64,000 nt of DNA from Atrichornis clamosus (Eukaryota; Chordata; Aves; Passeriformes; Menuridae): assembly GCA_013400975.1 (NCBI GenBank), contig WBMZ01012071.1, positions 434,001 through 498,000 on the forward strand, in the 5' to 3' direction. This document shows, piece after piece, positions 41,501 to 55,570 of this stretch. Each line of letters begins with the position of its first letter. Within the stretch, counting starts at the first letter, position 1. The notes beneath the pieces are model-generated. The model searched no databases. It was not told the DNA's origin and saw nothing but the letters and a program-made list of their open reading frames with translations. A program made the translations under genes and the position numbers.

Positions 41501-42490
41501 CGTGTCTGGCTAACTGGGTGCTATAGCTGTTTTGTACAATGTACCCAGAGGCCTGGCACACTCCTTGTGTGGCAGACCTGTCCATCTGGGTATGTGAGAG
41601 GTTTTTTACCTGAGTAAACTAAACTCCTAGGATGCTTGGTTGCAACTCTGTCCCAGCTGGGATAGCACTTGCAACCTGGAAGTTCACGTGGCAGATGAGT
41701 GAAGTCTGGATAGAGTCAAGGAAATTAATCTTTCTTTGGCAATAATAATTTTGCCATCAAATTCAATGGTACAGAAAAGGTTTTTATCCAGTATATGTAA
41801 ATCTGACTCTTTTCTTTTGATCACAGGGCTCTCTTGAGCTTAGTTGTATGGCATGACCTATTCAGAATCAAAGTGCTACTGTTATGGGTTATTGTGATGT
41901 TGTGAGTTATTGTGATAAATTCCCAAGGTATATTCCAAGCTCTGAATTCTTTGCTAGGTTTTGGTCCTATTCTGTCATTTTTGTTTCAGTTCTGGGATTT
42001 GTCATTTCATATTAATAAATGGTGTTTGTGAGATAGTGGGCATTAATATCAGAGCAGGTAGGAGCTTTACTGACCCTGACATTTGATGAAGAGCTCATCT
42101 ACCTACATAAATCAGCTTGGTGACTGGAAGACTTTGTGATGTGTTTATTTCTGAACAATAGCACAAGCCAAGCAGATACATCAGTAAAGGGAAAGAAAGA
42201 ACGTATCAACAGGAGTCTGAATGGAGACCAAATACTGATGAGAATGAAACTTTATCTCAGGATGCAGGAGTTGGCATTCCCTGCTGCCAACAGCTTTCAC
42301 AAACCAAAGAAGAGAGAGAAATGTTTTATAAAAATTATAAAGAAGTTGGGAGGCCCCCTTAGATAACTATCCACCTACATGTAGCTGTCACTGAAAAACC
42401 AAACAGCAGGAATAAAATCCAATAAATGCTTATTCTTCAGTACAGCCAAATGTCAGCTATGGGGCTTCAGTGAAATGAACAAGCTCTGTC
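35501..42490. other. Intergenic A+T-rich DNA
   Basis: No gene is recognised. A two-copy telomere-like GGGTTAGGGTTAG at 39767-39779 is too short to matter. Two copies of GTTATTGTGAT lie at 41888-41898 and 41906-41916. The open frames are short and show no domains. Confidence 0.5.
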
Positions 42491-45400
42491 TTGAGTAAAT
42501 ATATATATTAATAGCTCGGAGCTGCACTATCAAAGAAAAACAGCTGAACAGCGGAACAACAAAACAATGAAGCTCTGAGGCCTTCCACTGCCGACAGCAA
42601 AATGCAGTTCAAGATGAATACTCTGCTCATTTCCATTGCAAACTAAACTCTATCTTCAATGCCATCAATATCATCAGTGTCATTACCACAACTGCAGCAT
42701 GAGTTTGATGCAATAGCTATTAATTAGACCATTTTGCCCTCCTCCAACAACAGCCCTAGTGCATCAGTTCCTAATGGAGTTTATCCTATTGTATTTTGAT
42801 TTTGCTCAGAGCAGCCTTTCTGAATTGTAAGTTACTATAAGGTAATTCAAAGTACAGCAAAGGTTATAGAATACCCTTCATACTTTACCAGCTCATCTGC
42901 TCCACAACATTACACATCAGCAGCATAAACAGCCAACTCAATAACGAAGAATGCTGACATAAAAAATAGCACCCTACAATCACACACTCCAAGATTTTCA
43001 CTCCTCTCTCTGTGGTCAGCAAGGTGAACAAAATTGGGAATGTCAAAGAGAGAGTGCAAACCAGTTAAAACTTCACATTCAGAGATAAGAACTACTCATC
43101 CTTAAAACATAATCAGCTTTTCCATTTGTTTGACACCACAATGGTTGTCCTATATAGCTTCAACATTTCTGGATTAGTTTAAATTTCATCGTTTCTTTTG
43201 TCAGCCTATAAGTATATTTAGCATGTTATCTAACTTGCTGGTTGAAGTCTTTCCATCGGTACATGAAACAGCAGCAAGTTAATTTGCATTGTAGGAGCAC
43301 AGGTTGCTGCACCATCACTGTGCACAGAGAGTGATGCACATCTGCCTGTATGTGGCTCCTTTAGTTATGGAGTAGAGATAGAATAAGGAGTACACACCTT
43401 TTCTTTTCTAGCTCTGTCTCATCTTGTCCTTTGTGCTTCCACAGTCCCCATTACAGAGTTCAACTGCTCAGCTTTGGCAAAATGAAAAAAGAAAAACTCA
43501 GGGTATCTTCTGAAAACCCAATTCCTTCAGTCTGTTGCAGGAACTAGCCACAAAAACGTAGAGATTTCCTAATATTCCCACCAACATTCAGCTCCCTTTT
43601 CCTAATCTGTGGAGAACACAGTTGTTTTCCACCAATTCATGAACACGTAAACTGATGTCTGCCTATAATTTTGGAAGGGGACAAGGGGTTTTATTGATCA
43701 TTGCCATTGTAATCCATGCTGCTATTGTGGGTCAGTTTCTGCTTCCTCTCTCAAACATTATCTAAAATTTAAGATCTAACCTATCAACCAAGGAAGTTTT
43801 GATGTTTATACTCACATATGTATAGATAGATAGATATACATACGTTAGTGTGTAGGTTAGAATCATCTGTTCCATGAAATTGCTATTTCCTTACTGTAGA
43901 TTGGCATATATTTTGAAGGAAAACACATTCTGGTAAAATTTAAGTTCAGTAATTAGTTAGATATATGGGTTTGGGGTTTTTTTTATTGGAAAAGAAACTA
44001 AAATGGAGCCTAATGCTTTGAAATGGCAAAATACTTTTTTTGGTTGGACTCATATTTGTTTCCAGTTTCTGCTTTATCATAACCTGTAAGCCAACATGTA
44101 ACTAGACTGCATGCATCTGATGCAGCAGCTTCTATGCAAGCAAAACCCCCACTGACTTCTGCTGACTTAAGGGAAGTATCTTACTGCTACTGATCAAGAG
44201 TTTGAGTTCCTACAAGTCTGAAGATTTAGGTCCAAATGTGTTGAGAGGCTTAAAAATATCCATGGACAGAACTATAGATAATAAGTGTTGCTGAAATGTC
44301 AGAGAAATTACTCAAAAGTGTCATGATGCAGTTTTCTTATCACTAAAGTTATTCCTGAAAGGAAAGAGAACTACAGGGGCTTCCATAATCTTTTTATAAA
44401 ATCATTATGGCTTCATCCCTTTAGAACACATTATACTCTTGGCTCCCTGGAGTGGAACAGGAAAGAAGTGAGCATGTGGGATACTTAGTCCTGATATCTT
44501 TGATTTTGAGATTCAGTGCAAGTTCTGCCTGAGTGATTGATGAGGTAGATGCTAGGAAGGAGGCTTGAGGATTTAGCCCTATCTGTCTCTCTGGTTTGGA
44601 CTCACAAGTATTTAAAACTCCATTATTGTTTTAGTAAAGCTGTGTAAGAATTTGCTGAAAACACTGTCTCCCTTGATTCTTAATGTCTACAGGATATTTC
44701 TTATGATAAATATTAATAATTTTCAAGACATGGATGAATGCATTTTTATAATTATCAAAAACCAGACATACTGGTTTAGTGTTTAAAATTAATTATAGTA
44801 TGGAAACCAGCATTCCATAAGGGAATTATATTAACTCATCAGAGTGAGTTCATTTTGCCTTTCAATTTACATTTGTTGAATTTTATTTACTGATTTTATA
44901 TTTAACTTATAAGCACTTACTGAAATCTCAATTTTTGTAACTAGAGGGCCTTATTCCTAAATGTTTGACTTGGCGTGTATTTAATTTAGATCACCATATA
45001 TCTGAACCTGTTACGAGTACATAAATATAAATAACTTCTGAGGAGAATAAGAGTAATGAATTTTCAAAATGTTCCTTCAGTTGCAATATTCTTTACGGCA
45101 TGAGAGTGGAAGATTAGTATTTAAGGATTTTAGATAGGTTTTCTTTCAGGATACCTCAGTTTACCATGTTACTGAAAGGCAAGGGTGAGCAAGAACTAAT
45201 GGCAGTTAGACATTGCTGATTTCAGGGCCAATTAAACGTGCCATCACCTTATCTGGTTTTCCTGTGTACACAATAAGGATGACTTTCCACCCAAGAACTG
45301 TATTTCGTTGGCCATGCAGTGTTATCAGCCATAATGATCTGATTACTTAGTTGCAGAAGCCTGTGATAAGTGAGAACCAGCTGTTTAGCTTGTTTCATCA

Positions 45401-46229
45401 GGCACCTCTCACATTTCACCTGGACTTTGCAGATTTCCCTGTTGCCATAGGGATTAATTCTAGCTTCCCAAATCTGTAGCACTGAGACTGGTGTGAAGGT
45501 TACAGGTTAGGCTCTAAGTGAACTGGCAGTGGAAGAATCTCTGCCAACACCTGTCTGCAGGAATTTCCAAGCTCACCTGATCCCTGAGAGAACAGCAACA
45601 GCAACCAGGGACGGGAAAGACTCAGGAAAGGGTTGATGTGCACTGGGGAGTACCAGTGGGGTAGGATGTTCTCTCAACATTATTAATGTGAACAAAACAC
45701 AGTAAAGCAGTACAAGGAAAGTCTAAAATATCATAGAAGAGGGTTCTGATGTTTAATATGGGGCAGCAGGAAGCCAAGGAGTGGAGGAAGAGCCTGGACT
45801 GTATTTGCTCACATGACACCTGGTTTGACTGAAAGTATTTTCTTTCTGTTTGTAGTGACAAAGGTTTATTCATTCTAATATTGCTGGTGTACTTCTGTCT
45901 GACTCTTTCAGAACACTGAAGAAGTGTAATAAACAAATTGTCTAGCCTTTTGAGAATTCATGAGGATTTGTCCTTTTTTCTTCATGATGATATGTCTTAC
46001 TGCAAGGGGAGGAACCACTTTTCCTTACATCACCCCAGTGATCACAGCATGGGAGAACAATCCGTAATGCTTCTAAAGAATGCTTTCTTCATGAAATCAT
46101 GTGAAAATCCAAGTCTGAAGTAAAGTATCTTCATTTGAAGCCCCAGTGTACCATATGCAGGCCATTGTGAATGTGCTCAGATTTGTGACTTTTCAGTTGA
46201 GTGATTAGTGAGGGACTCACAGCAGTTCC
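42491..46229. other. Intergenic DNA with a candidate conserved patch
   Basis: No gene is recognised. 42500-42960 is compositionally balanced, free of simple repeats and rich in homeodomain-like cores (TAATTA at 42721-42726), as many deeply conserved non-coding elements are, but that cannot be tested here. A short tetranucleotide run based on TAGA is at 43822-43836. The 77-codon open frame at 45249-45482 (-) has no recognised domain. Confidence 0.4.
43822..43836 (+). repeat. (TAGA)n microsatellite, short
   Basis: Three to four copies of a TAGA unit, followed by a degenerate TATACATACG extension. Confidence 0.8.
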
Positions 46230-46960
46230 ACAGTTATAATGACTTCCGCTCCAAAATTTTTAGCTGAATTTGGAAATTGTTTAGGAACTGTAGTTCCCTG
46301 TAGACTTTTGTTTTAGAGTCTCCAAAGGGTGACTAATGTATAGCCAAATGGGACACCATTTTAAGGGCAGTTCTGCAAATGCAAGCTCTCAGCTCTAATG
46401 GATTCTACTTTAGAGTCTCCACACAATCTCCCCAGTCTTTTAAAGATTGGTTTGCTTCTATTAGCAAAAACAGCACTGAAAGTGGGCACCCTTGACTAGT
46501 CTCCCTCAAAAGTCAAAATTGAGATGGTATTGCGACATTAGTATGCATCCTTGCTCAGAACAGTGTAACTGATGCAATACATTTACAGCAAATTTTAAAA
46601 TTTCCATCATAGTAAAGAGAAACTGTCATTCAATCCAGTGAAATGCTTTCTCAGCGTCAAAAGATGCTATTACCACAGGACTGGCATCATTTTTCATCTT
46701 AAAGAGGATATCAAATAAGCACAGCAAATTCGTGCAGGTGAGCCTACTGTACTAAACGTAAAATAAAACCACACATTGTTCAGGATGAATTATTTTAATG
46801 CTTATACTTTGAGTCAATTGGCCAATAACTTTGCCAATTTGTTAATACTTGCATTTAGGAATAAAATGGATCTATGTAACCTATATTGCTATAAGTTTCA
46901 GTCTGTTTCAATGTTGCCAGAATCAGCACCCTGCGTTCTGCAAAGTATCTGCTGGTCAGC
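46230..46960 (-). mobile_element. Fossil L1/Tx1-clade LINE reverse transcriptase
   Basis: Three conserved RT blocks of L1-type elements are readable on the - strand in the right order. IHPEQ is at 46776-46790, continuing after a two-base insertion as CGFILR (family pattern IHPDQTGFI). IASFDAEKAFHWIE is at 46629-46670 (family ISIDAEKAFDKIQ, RT motif A with the catalytic aspartate). RETSQGCPLSVLFLL is at 46462-46506 (family RGTRQGCPLSPLLF). Spacings of about 35 and 56 codons between blocks agree with L1. The wording DAEKAF and RQGCPLSPLLF separates this clade from CR1. A possible ISNP-like block lies near 46290-46330. Stops and frameshifts show that it is long dead. Ends are approximate. Confidence 0.8.
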
Positions 46961-49900
46961 ACCTGGTTTGCATAATGTAGTGTTACAAAGATGAAAAAAA
47001 CAGCCAACATCAGCTGGCAAAAAAAAAATTCCCCTTTTGAAATGTGAAGGCTAACCTTGTCTAATGATTACGAGATTTATGAACAATTCAATAGCAATAG
47101 ACTATAAAAGTGATAGGTCAGTCCACGTGAACACAAAGACTAAGCAGCTTTGGGTGAGATGAAAGATAAGACGAAGATCCAGTTTAGATCCAGAGCTGTA
47201 TTTTCAAGACAACACAGCATACTGAGCAGTAACATCTTTATACAGAAATACTTAGGTTTGAGTTTAGGAACATATTTTAATCACACATTTGAATACATAG
47301 CCTCTCTCTTCATGGATCTTGAGCTCCAGGCAGAGGAAAGTAAATATGTTATTTCCCTTTACACTACTTCTTTATTAAGATTCAGAAATGATATTTCACT
47401 TACATTAGGTATGATCAGGGAGCATCCTCTGCATACTATGTTTTCTCAGTGTACCATCTTCTACTACTTCTGCTAAATCCTAATTAGCTGGCTTGAAATG
47501 TCAGCAGCCATGGGCAGCTTTAGGCCCCAAATATTTCTCATCTGCTTGTGTGAGTGAAACTGTGCCGATCAGACTTAATACTTTTATTAAGATTTTGCTT
47601 GACTTCTTGATTGTCTGTGGTGATGTCTAAGACATTGTTTATCCCTGACACACCCTTCAAAGTGCTTCCCACCCTGCACTGTTTCCATATTTGCTGCATA
47701 TACTCTTTCTGCCCTCTTCTAATCCCTTCCCCTTCCTCCCTCACCCTTCAAATTTGTAAAGCTGTGAAGAAAGCAGTCTTTCCTCTGCATGTTAGTTAAT
47801 AATATCCAGGCTGTGAAACTAAAACTTACAGTACTGCATTTCTAATTAATCAGAAAGACATGCTGTAATAATATAGCTACAGACAAGTAGCTGTGCTAGC
47901 AATCACCCAGTGCTTTGTTGAAAAGCAACTTGCCAAGCAAACCTGTCATTAGCCAATTACATCATGGAGCTCTGTATGGGTTGGATTTGGTACATATCTG
48001 GTAGAACAGATGGTAGGAAAAAGTAGCCAGGAAGGACCTCATTCAGCTACTCTATGGCTGGACAAGGAAAAGTTAAAAAAAGAAAAATGAGTGCAAGTGG
48101 TCAAGTGGTTTTAGTTGAAGACAAGGGTGAGAGGATTTGAGAACGGTTTTTGTCAGATGTTAATTGTAGGTGTAATGTGTTGGAGCAACAACTACAGGTA
48201 ATTTGAAAATACTGCAGTGATAATGGACTCCTGGATGTTTCTGGTTCAGTTCTGCATCATTTCTGGTAGATCCTTGTGCCTTGCTTTCTAGAGAGGCAAT
48301 ACAAAGCAAAAAAGGGCTGAGCAAAGCCCTTGCAAAAGCTGAGGAAAGGAAACTGCAAACCAGAGTTGGACCATATGTCCAGAACATTTGCTAATAGAGG
48401 CTGGCTCAGTTTCTCATGAAATGAGCCTGTGCATAGCCCATCTTTTTCTTCTAGGGAAGAGTGAAGAAAACATAATTTTTTTCTAATGCCCATTAGTCTC
48501 CAATGTGTCTAATCAAGTTTTGTTAACTGCTTGTGGTAATTCAGGAAAGGCTATGAAGTTTTGTAAATTATGGTAGCTAGAAATATGCAGAATCAGTCAA
48601 GTCATGTTTTAAGCCAGCATTTGTATGAGTTCACTTCCCACTCAATTCTGTTTGAAACTTCTTTCAAGCTGAGATGGAAGATGTTACTATTGCAGCAATC
48701 CTCGGTTGATGCTGAAAAATAAGAATTCTTGGTTTTGAGAAGTCAAGAAGGTTCAGATTTCCAAAACAGTGTCCAACTTTAGGCTTTGTGAGCTTCAGTA
48801 GCAAAGTACTGAATATTCACAGCTGTAAGGTGACAGCTTGGAGCTGAGTGAGCACCATTCCTTACCTTCACTACACAACTGTCTTTAGGAAACAGGGATG
48901 AAGCCACATGGATTTTGTGAGGACTAGTTAGTGTGTAGACACTGCTTGAATATGAATAGTGCTTAGGATAAAATTTTTGAGGATCCAAAGAAATTTACAA
49001 AGTCAGTAGTTTCTTTGATTAAAGAGATTGATCCGGCTATACAAACAACACTGGTACATAATTCCTTCTCTCCTCACTTAGAAAGTCCAACACTGTCCAT
49101 GTTTGCTTACCAGTAGGATATTAAAATATGTACCAAAAAATCTCCAAAAGCAGTGACTGAACAAACATGGAGCGACTATTACATTATTTCATACTAATAC
49201 ATCATGCACTTCTCTGCTAAGCTTTGGTTCTTCTTTACTGTTTGCAAGTTCTTGAACCACAACGCAGCCCTTCAGTCCAGCAGACTGCTCGTGAGTTGGA
49301 GCTGATGTGCAGATGGACGCGAGCTCCTCTGCACGGGCTCCAGGCTGGGCAGTGTGAGCCAGCTTTATCCCAGAAGGCTTTAGTCACAGTAATGTGGTTC
49401 TGTGCCTGACTTAATGTGCCAGCATAGACATGCTTTCAGATTCCAAGCTCTGCACTTTCCAGACTGATACTGCGTAGAAGCAGAGAAGCTCTCATTTATC
49501 AATGGACAGAAGCAGAACGAGCCAAAGTGGAGGAACCATTGCTGGAGAGTGACTCGGGACTGTGACAGAGATGAAGCGGTAGAGAGTGAGCAGAGGAAAC
49601 TCATACAATGAGCAAGAACAGCTTGTGTCACGTTACCACCTGTTCCTTTGACATCTGAATTTATGGTCTAAACCATAAATGGCCTAAGGCCTCATTTATT
49701 TGAAGTCAGAACAGAAACAGCACATGCTCTACAGAGCTCAGCTTCATGTTTCAAGTACTGAGCACACGCAAATCTGAATAAACCTTACAGAATTTGGGGG
49801 CTTTTGGTAACAAATAAAATTGGATACCATACAAACAAAAACTATTTTAGAGGGAAAGACATAAAAATAATCCCTTCTACACTAAAATTAATCAAACAAA

Positions 49901-51505
49901 AAGGAAAAATAAGGTAAATAGATAAATATGAGTGTTTGAAGCTAAATGAAATTCCCACCAAGGAAATAATCAGATGCCAGTAAAAGTACTGCAGCAAAAC
50001 TCGAGTAAGTATGTTCTTGGCACTGTAGTTTATGGGAGAGAATAGGTATATAATCATCACCTTGAATAAAATATATACCATGATTGGGAAAAGTACAGGA
50101 TTTTTTAGTGCTTGAATAAAAACCAGAAGGCAGGTGGTGATTACAAAGGCTATGGAATGTGATAACAAGTATTAATAGTTCAAAGAAAGAAGAGTACAGC
50201 TACTGCTGGAAATGTTGGATCCAGCTCTGCAGCTGAGCTGAACTTGGTCCTCTGCCCTGAAGTGTAAGAAAGAAAAATGAGTGCATGTAGCCATGGATTT
50301 GCTCTAATCCATGATTTGAGGATGCCAGTAAACACCCAAGATATCTATCCTGTACGAAACAGAGAAGACCAGTTTTTTGTGTGACAAATATCAATAATAT
50401 GGCAGAAATGTTTAAACAAGGACATAGAATATCACAAAGGAAAACAATCTATCTGTTTCAGCAGCTGGTTTGAAGAATCCAGTTAGGTATCTATTGCAGC
50501 GAAGAAACTCTCCCACCCTTTCAGGCTAATTCCTACAATACTTGTTCGTCCTGCCTAGAAGAGTTGTCTGGGGTGGATTGCAGAACCTGATTGGGACAGA
50601 GGAAATAATTGTAGAGTCATTCTGTACTCTCATGTAGGTTCATATTCCAAGCCATTAACCAAGCAAGCTACACAACCATGGTCACTGTCTCCATCCCTTT
50701 AAAATGACTGCACCCTGGCCTGTGAGCTCTGATACCTGGTAGCAGAAGTCTATCCCCATCTGACTCTCTCTGCAAATGGCCAGAACCAACATTGTCTTAA
50801 CAGGCAGCTTACCTGAGTGCAGAGATCCTCCTTCAATTCCTGTCGAGTTCCTTGGGAAACAAGAGTATTCAGGATCTCTCAGCAGTAAGGTCAGACCCAT
50901 AAGACTTTATTTATGTATCTGTGGCTGGCGTATGCTGGGTAAATGGAAGACATTTGTACATTACAAAGAAAGCCACTACATAATTTTGGGAGCACACGGG
51001 ACTTGAGCATGAAATTGCTGAGCTATGACAGGAGTCACTGACAGCTATTCTCACATTGTACATTAACAGACTTATTGCTCTGAATTAGCATATATTCATA
51101 TATAGTGATATACTATGTGAATAGTAAAGATGTTTTCTATAAGCCTGTAGATAAGAACAGTAGCTATCACCAAAATAAGATTTTATAGCTTGGCTTTAAA
51201 GTAGGCCTTTACTTGATTCTATGGCTGTACCTTTTCAGTTGAATGCTACTGGATCCTGTTGTTGCCACAGTTGTTGTTCAGCCTGTCATCATAAGTGATG
51301 TTTGTGTTTGTGTTAGAAATAGCAGGAGAGTTTTCTATTGACTCTCTAATAATACATAAAGAACTGCAAATCAATCCGTAATGAGCACTTATCCTTCTTT
51401 ACTTCCTTTTTTGCTCTAATGCTTCATGTCTGATATTTGCTTGGTAAGTTGTTCTTTTTAAAGTTTAGAAATTCTTTTTCATTTAACGCTTTGACTTCCT
51501 GTTCA
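46961..51505. other. Intergenic A+T-rich DNA
   Basis: No gene is recognisable. The stretch near 47920-47990 has a balanced composition and a TCATTAGCCAATTACATCATGG string that could suit regulatory DNA. The open frame at 49842-50168 (-, 108 codons) is hydrophobic only because the opposite strand is A-rich; no family was recognised. Confidence 0.5.
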
Positions 51506-51509
51506 TGTA

Positions 51510-51720
51510 GTTTCTCTTTCCAAAGGAACAAACATACATACACTGAAAACTGAGCCTTCAGGATCCTCTTGAGATTTGCTATATGGCAGCAAAGATATCC
51601 CCCAAATATTTGAATTTATCCAATTGCTCACCAAATTGTAGTAATTATGTCCTCAGTTGCTTTAGTCCATATGTTAAATCTGTGCTCTGTTTATAGACAG
51701 GATGTAGGTCTTCCTTCTCA
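51510..51720 (-). mobile_element. Possible LINE remnant (post-RT region)
   Basis: On the - strand, about 51590-51650 reads LLQFGEQLDKFKYLGDIFA. This resembles the FKYLG block that follows the RT domain in several non-LTR retrotransposon clades, L1/Tx1 and I/RTE-like among them. No second motif supports it firmly, and chance cannot be excluded. Confidence 0.3.
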
Positions 51721-54700
51721 TTTTGGTAGTTAGCAGTACAACAAAAGGCATTGAAGAAGTTTCTGGTCATGCCTGTTGGCTTCCACGAGTGCTTTTGGGT
51801 ACCTTCCATCTGAAGCTTCCTATGCTCATTTCTTAATCTTCAGAGTTTCTGACTTTAGATGTGGAATTTTGAGTACACTGTATATTGCAGGATATGTCTT
51901 GTTTAACTTCTCCTCCAAAAAAGTGATTAGAAAGAAGCAGTATTTTATGCGTGGGTTTAAAGCAGATGAGTTGGTTCAGTTGAGCTAGACATTTTTTCTG
52001 AAACATCCAATACCTTTATTTAGATTGAGCAGAAAACTAAGAAATAAGAAGAAAAAACCCAGCAGATTCAGCAGATTTTATCTCACTATTTCCCCCTCCT
52101 GTTTTCATTTGCACTTCTATTTCCATGCAATATTTCATTTCTTTATGCATCTATCACTGTTTGCTTCTGTCAGAAGTTCAAAGGCAGCCTGCTTTCATAA
52201 AGGAGAGACAGTATTGACTGATCTATAATATTGTTTCTACCTTTTTTGACCAATCCTCAATGCATATTTCCAGTTTTGAGAAGCATTTCATGAATCACTG
52301 GGCAGTTTGAAAAATCTATAGTGTAGGCTCATTACTTTTCTGGCTGCTGAATGTTTTCCATTGGTTGTGTTGCAAGGCAAAAATGCAGCCCTTTCAGGAA
52401 AAAGAGGTTAAAATTTCATATACACATAAATAATAAAACAACACATGGCGGTGATATCAGTGTGATATATTTCATTTCCTATATACCTTTGACTGCCCTG
52501 CTGTCCATTAATCCACACAAATTTCCATCATATTCCAATCTCCTTAGGACCTTTAGTCTCACTTTTCTAGGTAGTCAGTCAAAAAATGCTTCTTTCCTCT
52601 GAATTGTGGCACTCCCAGCCATCCTCCCAAATGTCACTGGCTGCAGGCCCAGGACAAGCAATATTCTGTTCGATGCCAGTGATCGTGGTTTAAAGCCAGA
52701 CCTCATGAGGCTGCACAAGTGGGAGCTTTATACTTCTTGGTGAGCTCCTTGCCCCAGCAAGCACAGAGGGATAAAGTGGCTACAGGGGGTTATTTTGGTG
52801 GGGACAGGAGGCCCCACTCTTGAGGAGACAGATCCAGGGCTTCACAGACCACAGAATATATAATGGAAATGACAAAATGATGCAACGTTAACAGGAGTCA
52901 CTTTTAGATTAATTTAAATTTTTTAACAAATATTTTTTCATGTTTACCCACCCATAGAATCTCAGTAACTCAGATTCGTCATTTCAAAGGCATAAGGATA
53001 TCAAAGTGGTCCTGATACAATTAACCTCTCCCCTGCAATCTATTTTAAGCACTTCTATCACCTATATTTTTCTGAAAAACATCTTCATACACGTAGGGTG
53101 ATGGGAATGTATTTAAGTACTTTCAGCACTCCTGCAGAGTGACATGAAGAACTCACCTAGAGTTTAACTACTTATATCACACCAGACCCCTTTTCTTCTC
53201 ACTCTTTTGTAAAGGCTAGTAGATAAACAAAGACTTGCTTTTTCTTACTCTCTTTAAAATTAGGGACAGATCTAAATCTTAGTTCTAATTTTTTTTTTCA
53301 GCAAAGAAGCCACACTGCCATCAATGAGTCCCAAAATAATTAAACATTTAAGACTGTCTGGGCTTTCATTCCGAGGAGGTGGCAGGGCTGAAGGGTAGCT
53401 GCAGCTTCCAGTTTAGAAGCATTCTGTGTAATGACTGCACGTGCAAACGCTCTGCCTCTGGTTATGGTGGAAAGGAGGCAGGGACAGCAAGGTCACACAG
53501 GTAGGAGACAGTGCACTCAGGGAAAACAACATCTGGATCATCAACAGAAACACCAGCCATTGCCCTCATCCCAACTTCCACTGAATATTTTGGCTACCAG
53601 CTGCTGAGGTGCACTGGCATAGGGGCTCCTCCACTTGAGAACTCACTCCAGGCCAACCAGAATGTGGAAAGTATGTTTAAAATTGTTCATTATATGAAGG
53701 TGTAAATTATGCTATATCGTCTTTATTCGAACTTCACGAGAAAACAACCATAGTTTGAAAGGATTATTTTATATCTATCTAAGGAAATATCTGAAAAGCA
53801 GTCTGGGTTAAAATGCATTATAGAAAAGTAGTTATTTCACTCATCCAGACATTTCAAGGGAAGTTGCTGTTTGAGCAGTTTTATTTAGGAATCAGTGAAA
53901 GAGCTCTGTTGCTCCAAGTCAATTGTCAGTTTTGAGAGGTTTTTCTCTCTCTCTCCACCACTACTGCTTACATGGATTTCTCACTCTACGTTGATTTTTA
54001 CGTTGTCATTAGTATCTTAGGTCCTCCTGAACTTGGCACAGGCAGATTTTTATTCCATATGACTACTTTGTCAGCTTGTAGCTACCAGAAAGATGAAAAT
54101 GAGAAGGGTAAATTTGAAGAGGACACAACCTGGTCCATTTCATGTATACAAAAGGCTCTCCTCAGTCAGACTGTTGAAAAGCCCTACTAGGACTCTGCCA
54201 CTTTTTCTCCTGGGCTTGGGAAAGCATCTGTTTATGTTTTAATCTGTCTTTACCCCCAGCTCTTAGAAGGAATAGAAATGCATGGATATTTCAGTATCCC
54301 TCGCATATAGAAAATAAATGTAGCAGGAAGTCAGATGGACTTTAAGGAGGTTTCTGCATTGACTCGTTTCCAAGTTGATTAAATGCTTACAAGTGCAGCC
54401 TATGCTCTTCTTGCAAATCTAACTATTGGGTACACAGATTCATATTTACATGTATGCAGATTCCAATAGTGTTAAAAACCCAAGCCTCCAGATAGCTAGA
54501 ACTATTAGTTCATAGGAATTTAAAATTAAATTAAATAGCTGGGCTGTTTTCCAGATGATTTCAAAAGTTCCTGTGCTTACACAAAAACCTCCGTAGGATT
54601 TACATTACGCTACTGTATTTGTTTCAGTGAGCATTTGACTGCCAAGAATACGGTCTATGACCATCATGGCAATCTAATTAAATATTTGACAAGCAGAAAG

Positions 54701-55570
54701 CTGGACATTATTCAAGTCAAGCATTAAATTAGAAAATTTAGTTTGTCTTCTTTATCAGTAGATTTTTAAATCAGCCTATTCTACCAAAACCCACAAGTTT
54801 AATGAATTTGGTCAGACATACTGTGTAACAGATGTCTAACATACAGCCATGAGCCTAAATCATAAAAATGATGCTTCACTTTGGAACGGCAAAGTATATA
54901 TGAAAGGGTCAGAAAGGTCAGTCACCAGCAACCTGCTTGCTGGTAGTTGGGAAACAACACTGTAAAATGCATGAGCTGCCTTTTGTAGTCTCTTATAGGA
55001 AGCCTTGGAGAGCCACAGATAATTTGCTTTCAATGATTCATCAAGTTGGCCCTTTGTCTCACTAATTTGAGTGTCAAGTGCAACCACATAATAAAGAATT
55101 ACCAAGACCTGATAAGAGTCATCTTATATTGCTCCGTTTGTCTTAACAACTGGTACTGTTGAAACCAACCCCACAAACGGAATAAACAGCAAGCATGTGT
55201 GCAATATGGCATCTTCTGTGAAATGATAAAGCGTGTTTACTGTGCTATCTGCTTATGTACCATACGTTCATGTTTCCTTTTCCTTTCTTAAAAGGCACCA
55301 AATTCTGCATGCTGTGCCTATGCTAGAGATGGCATTTGTTTCGCTGTTCGTCCTCCATTGAATTAGTAAAGATAAAAAATGGATTTCAATGACAATTCCA
55401 GCCTTGAGAAAGGTGCTGTTGTGACCATGGTTGAGTTAACTTGCTGATAGTTTTCTCCTTCATGTAATTTTTAATATTATATAGCTGTAGGTTAGATGTG
55501 AAGCCATGTATTAGAACTATTACTTCCATGAGTAGTTTCAAGTGAAATAATTTCATGATTAGGAGATAGA
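51721..55570. other. Intergenic A+T-rich DNA
   Basis: No gene is recognisable. 52600-52860 and 53380-53640 are less A+T-rich than their surroundings, without CpG enrichment. A short CT run lies near 53944-53957. Confidence 0.5.

Noticed and set aside
45249..45482. 77-codon - strand frame with coding-like amino-acid composition
   Set aside because: I looked for transposase, retroviral or LINE motifs and found none. It is too short to support alone.
49842..50168. Hydrophobic 108-codon - strand frame that looks like a membrane protein
   Set aside because: The hydrophobicity follows from A-rich + strand DNA (TTT, ATT and CTT codons on the other strand). There is no known family and no promoter or splice context.
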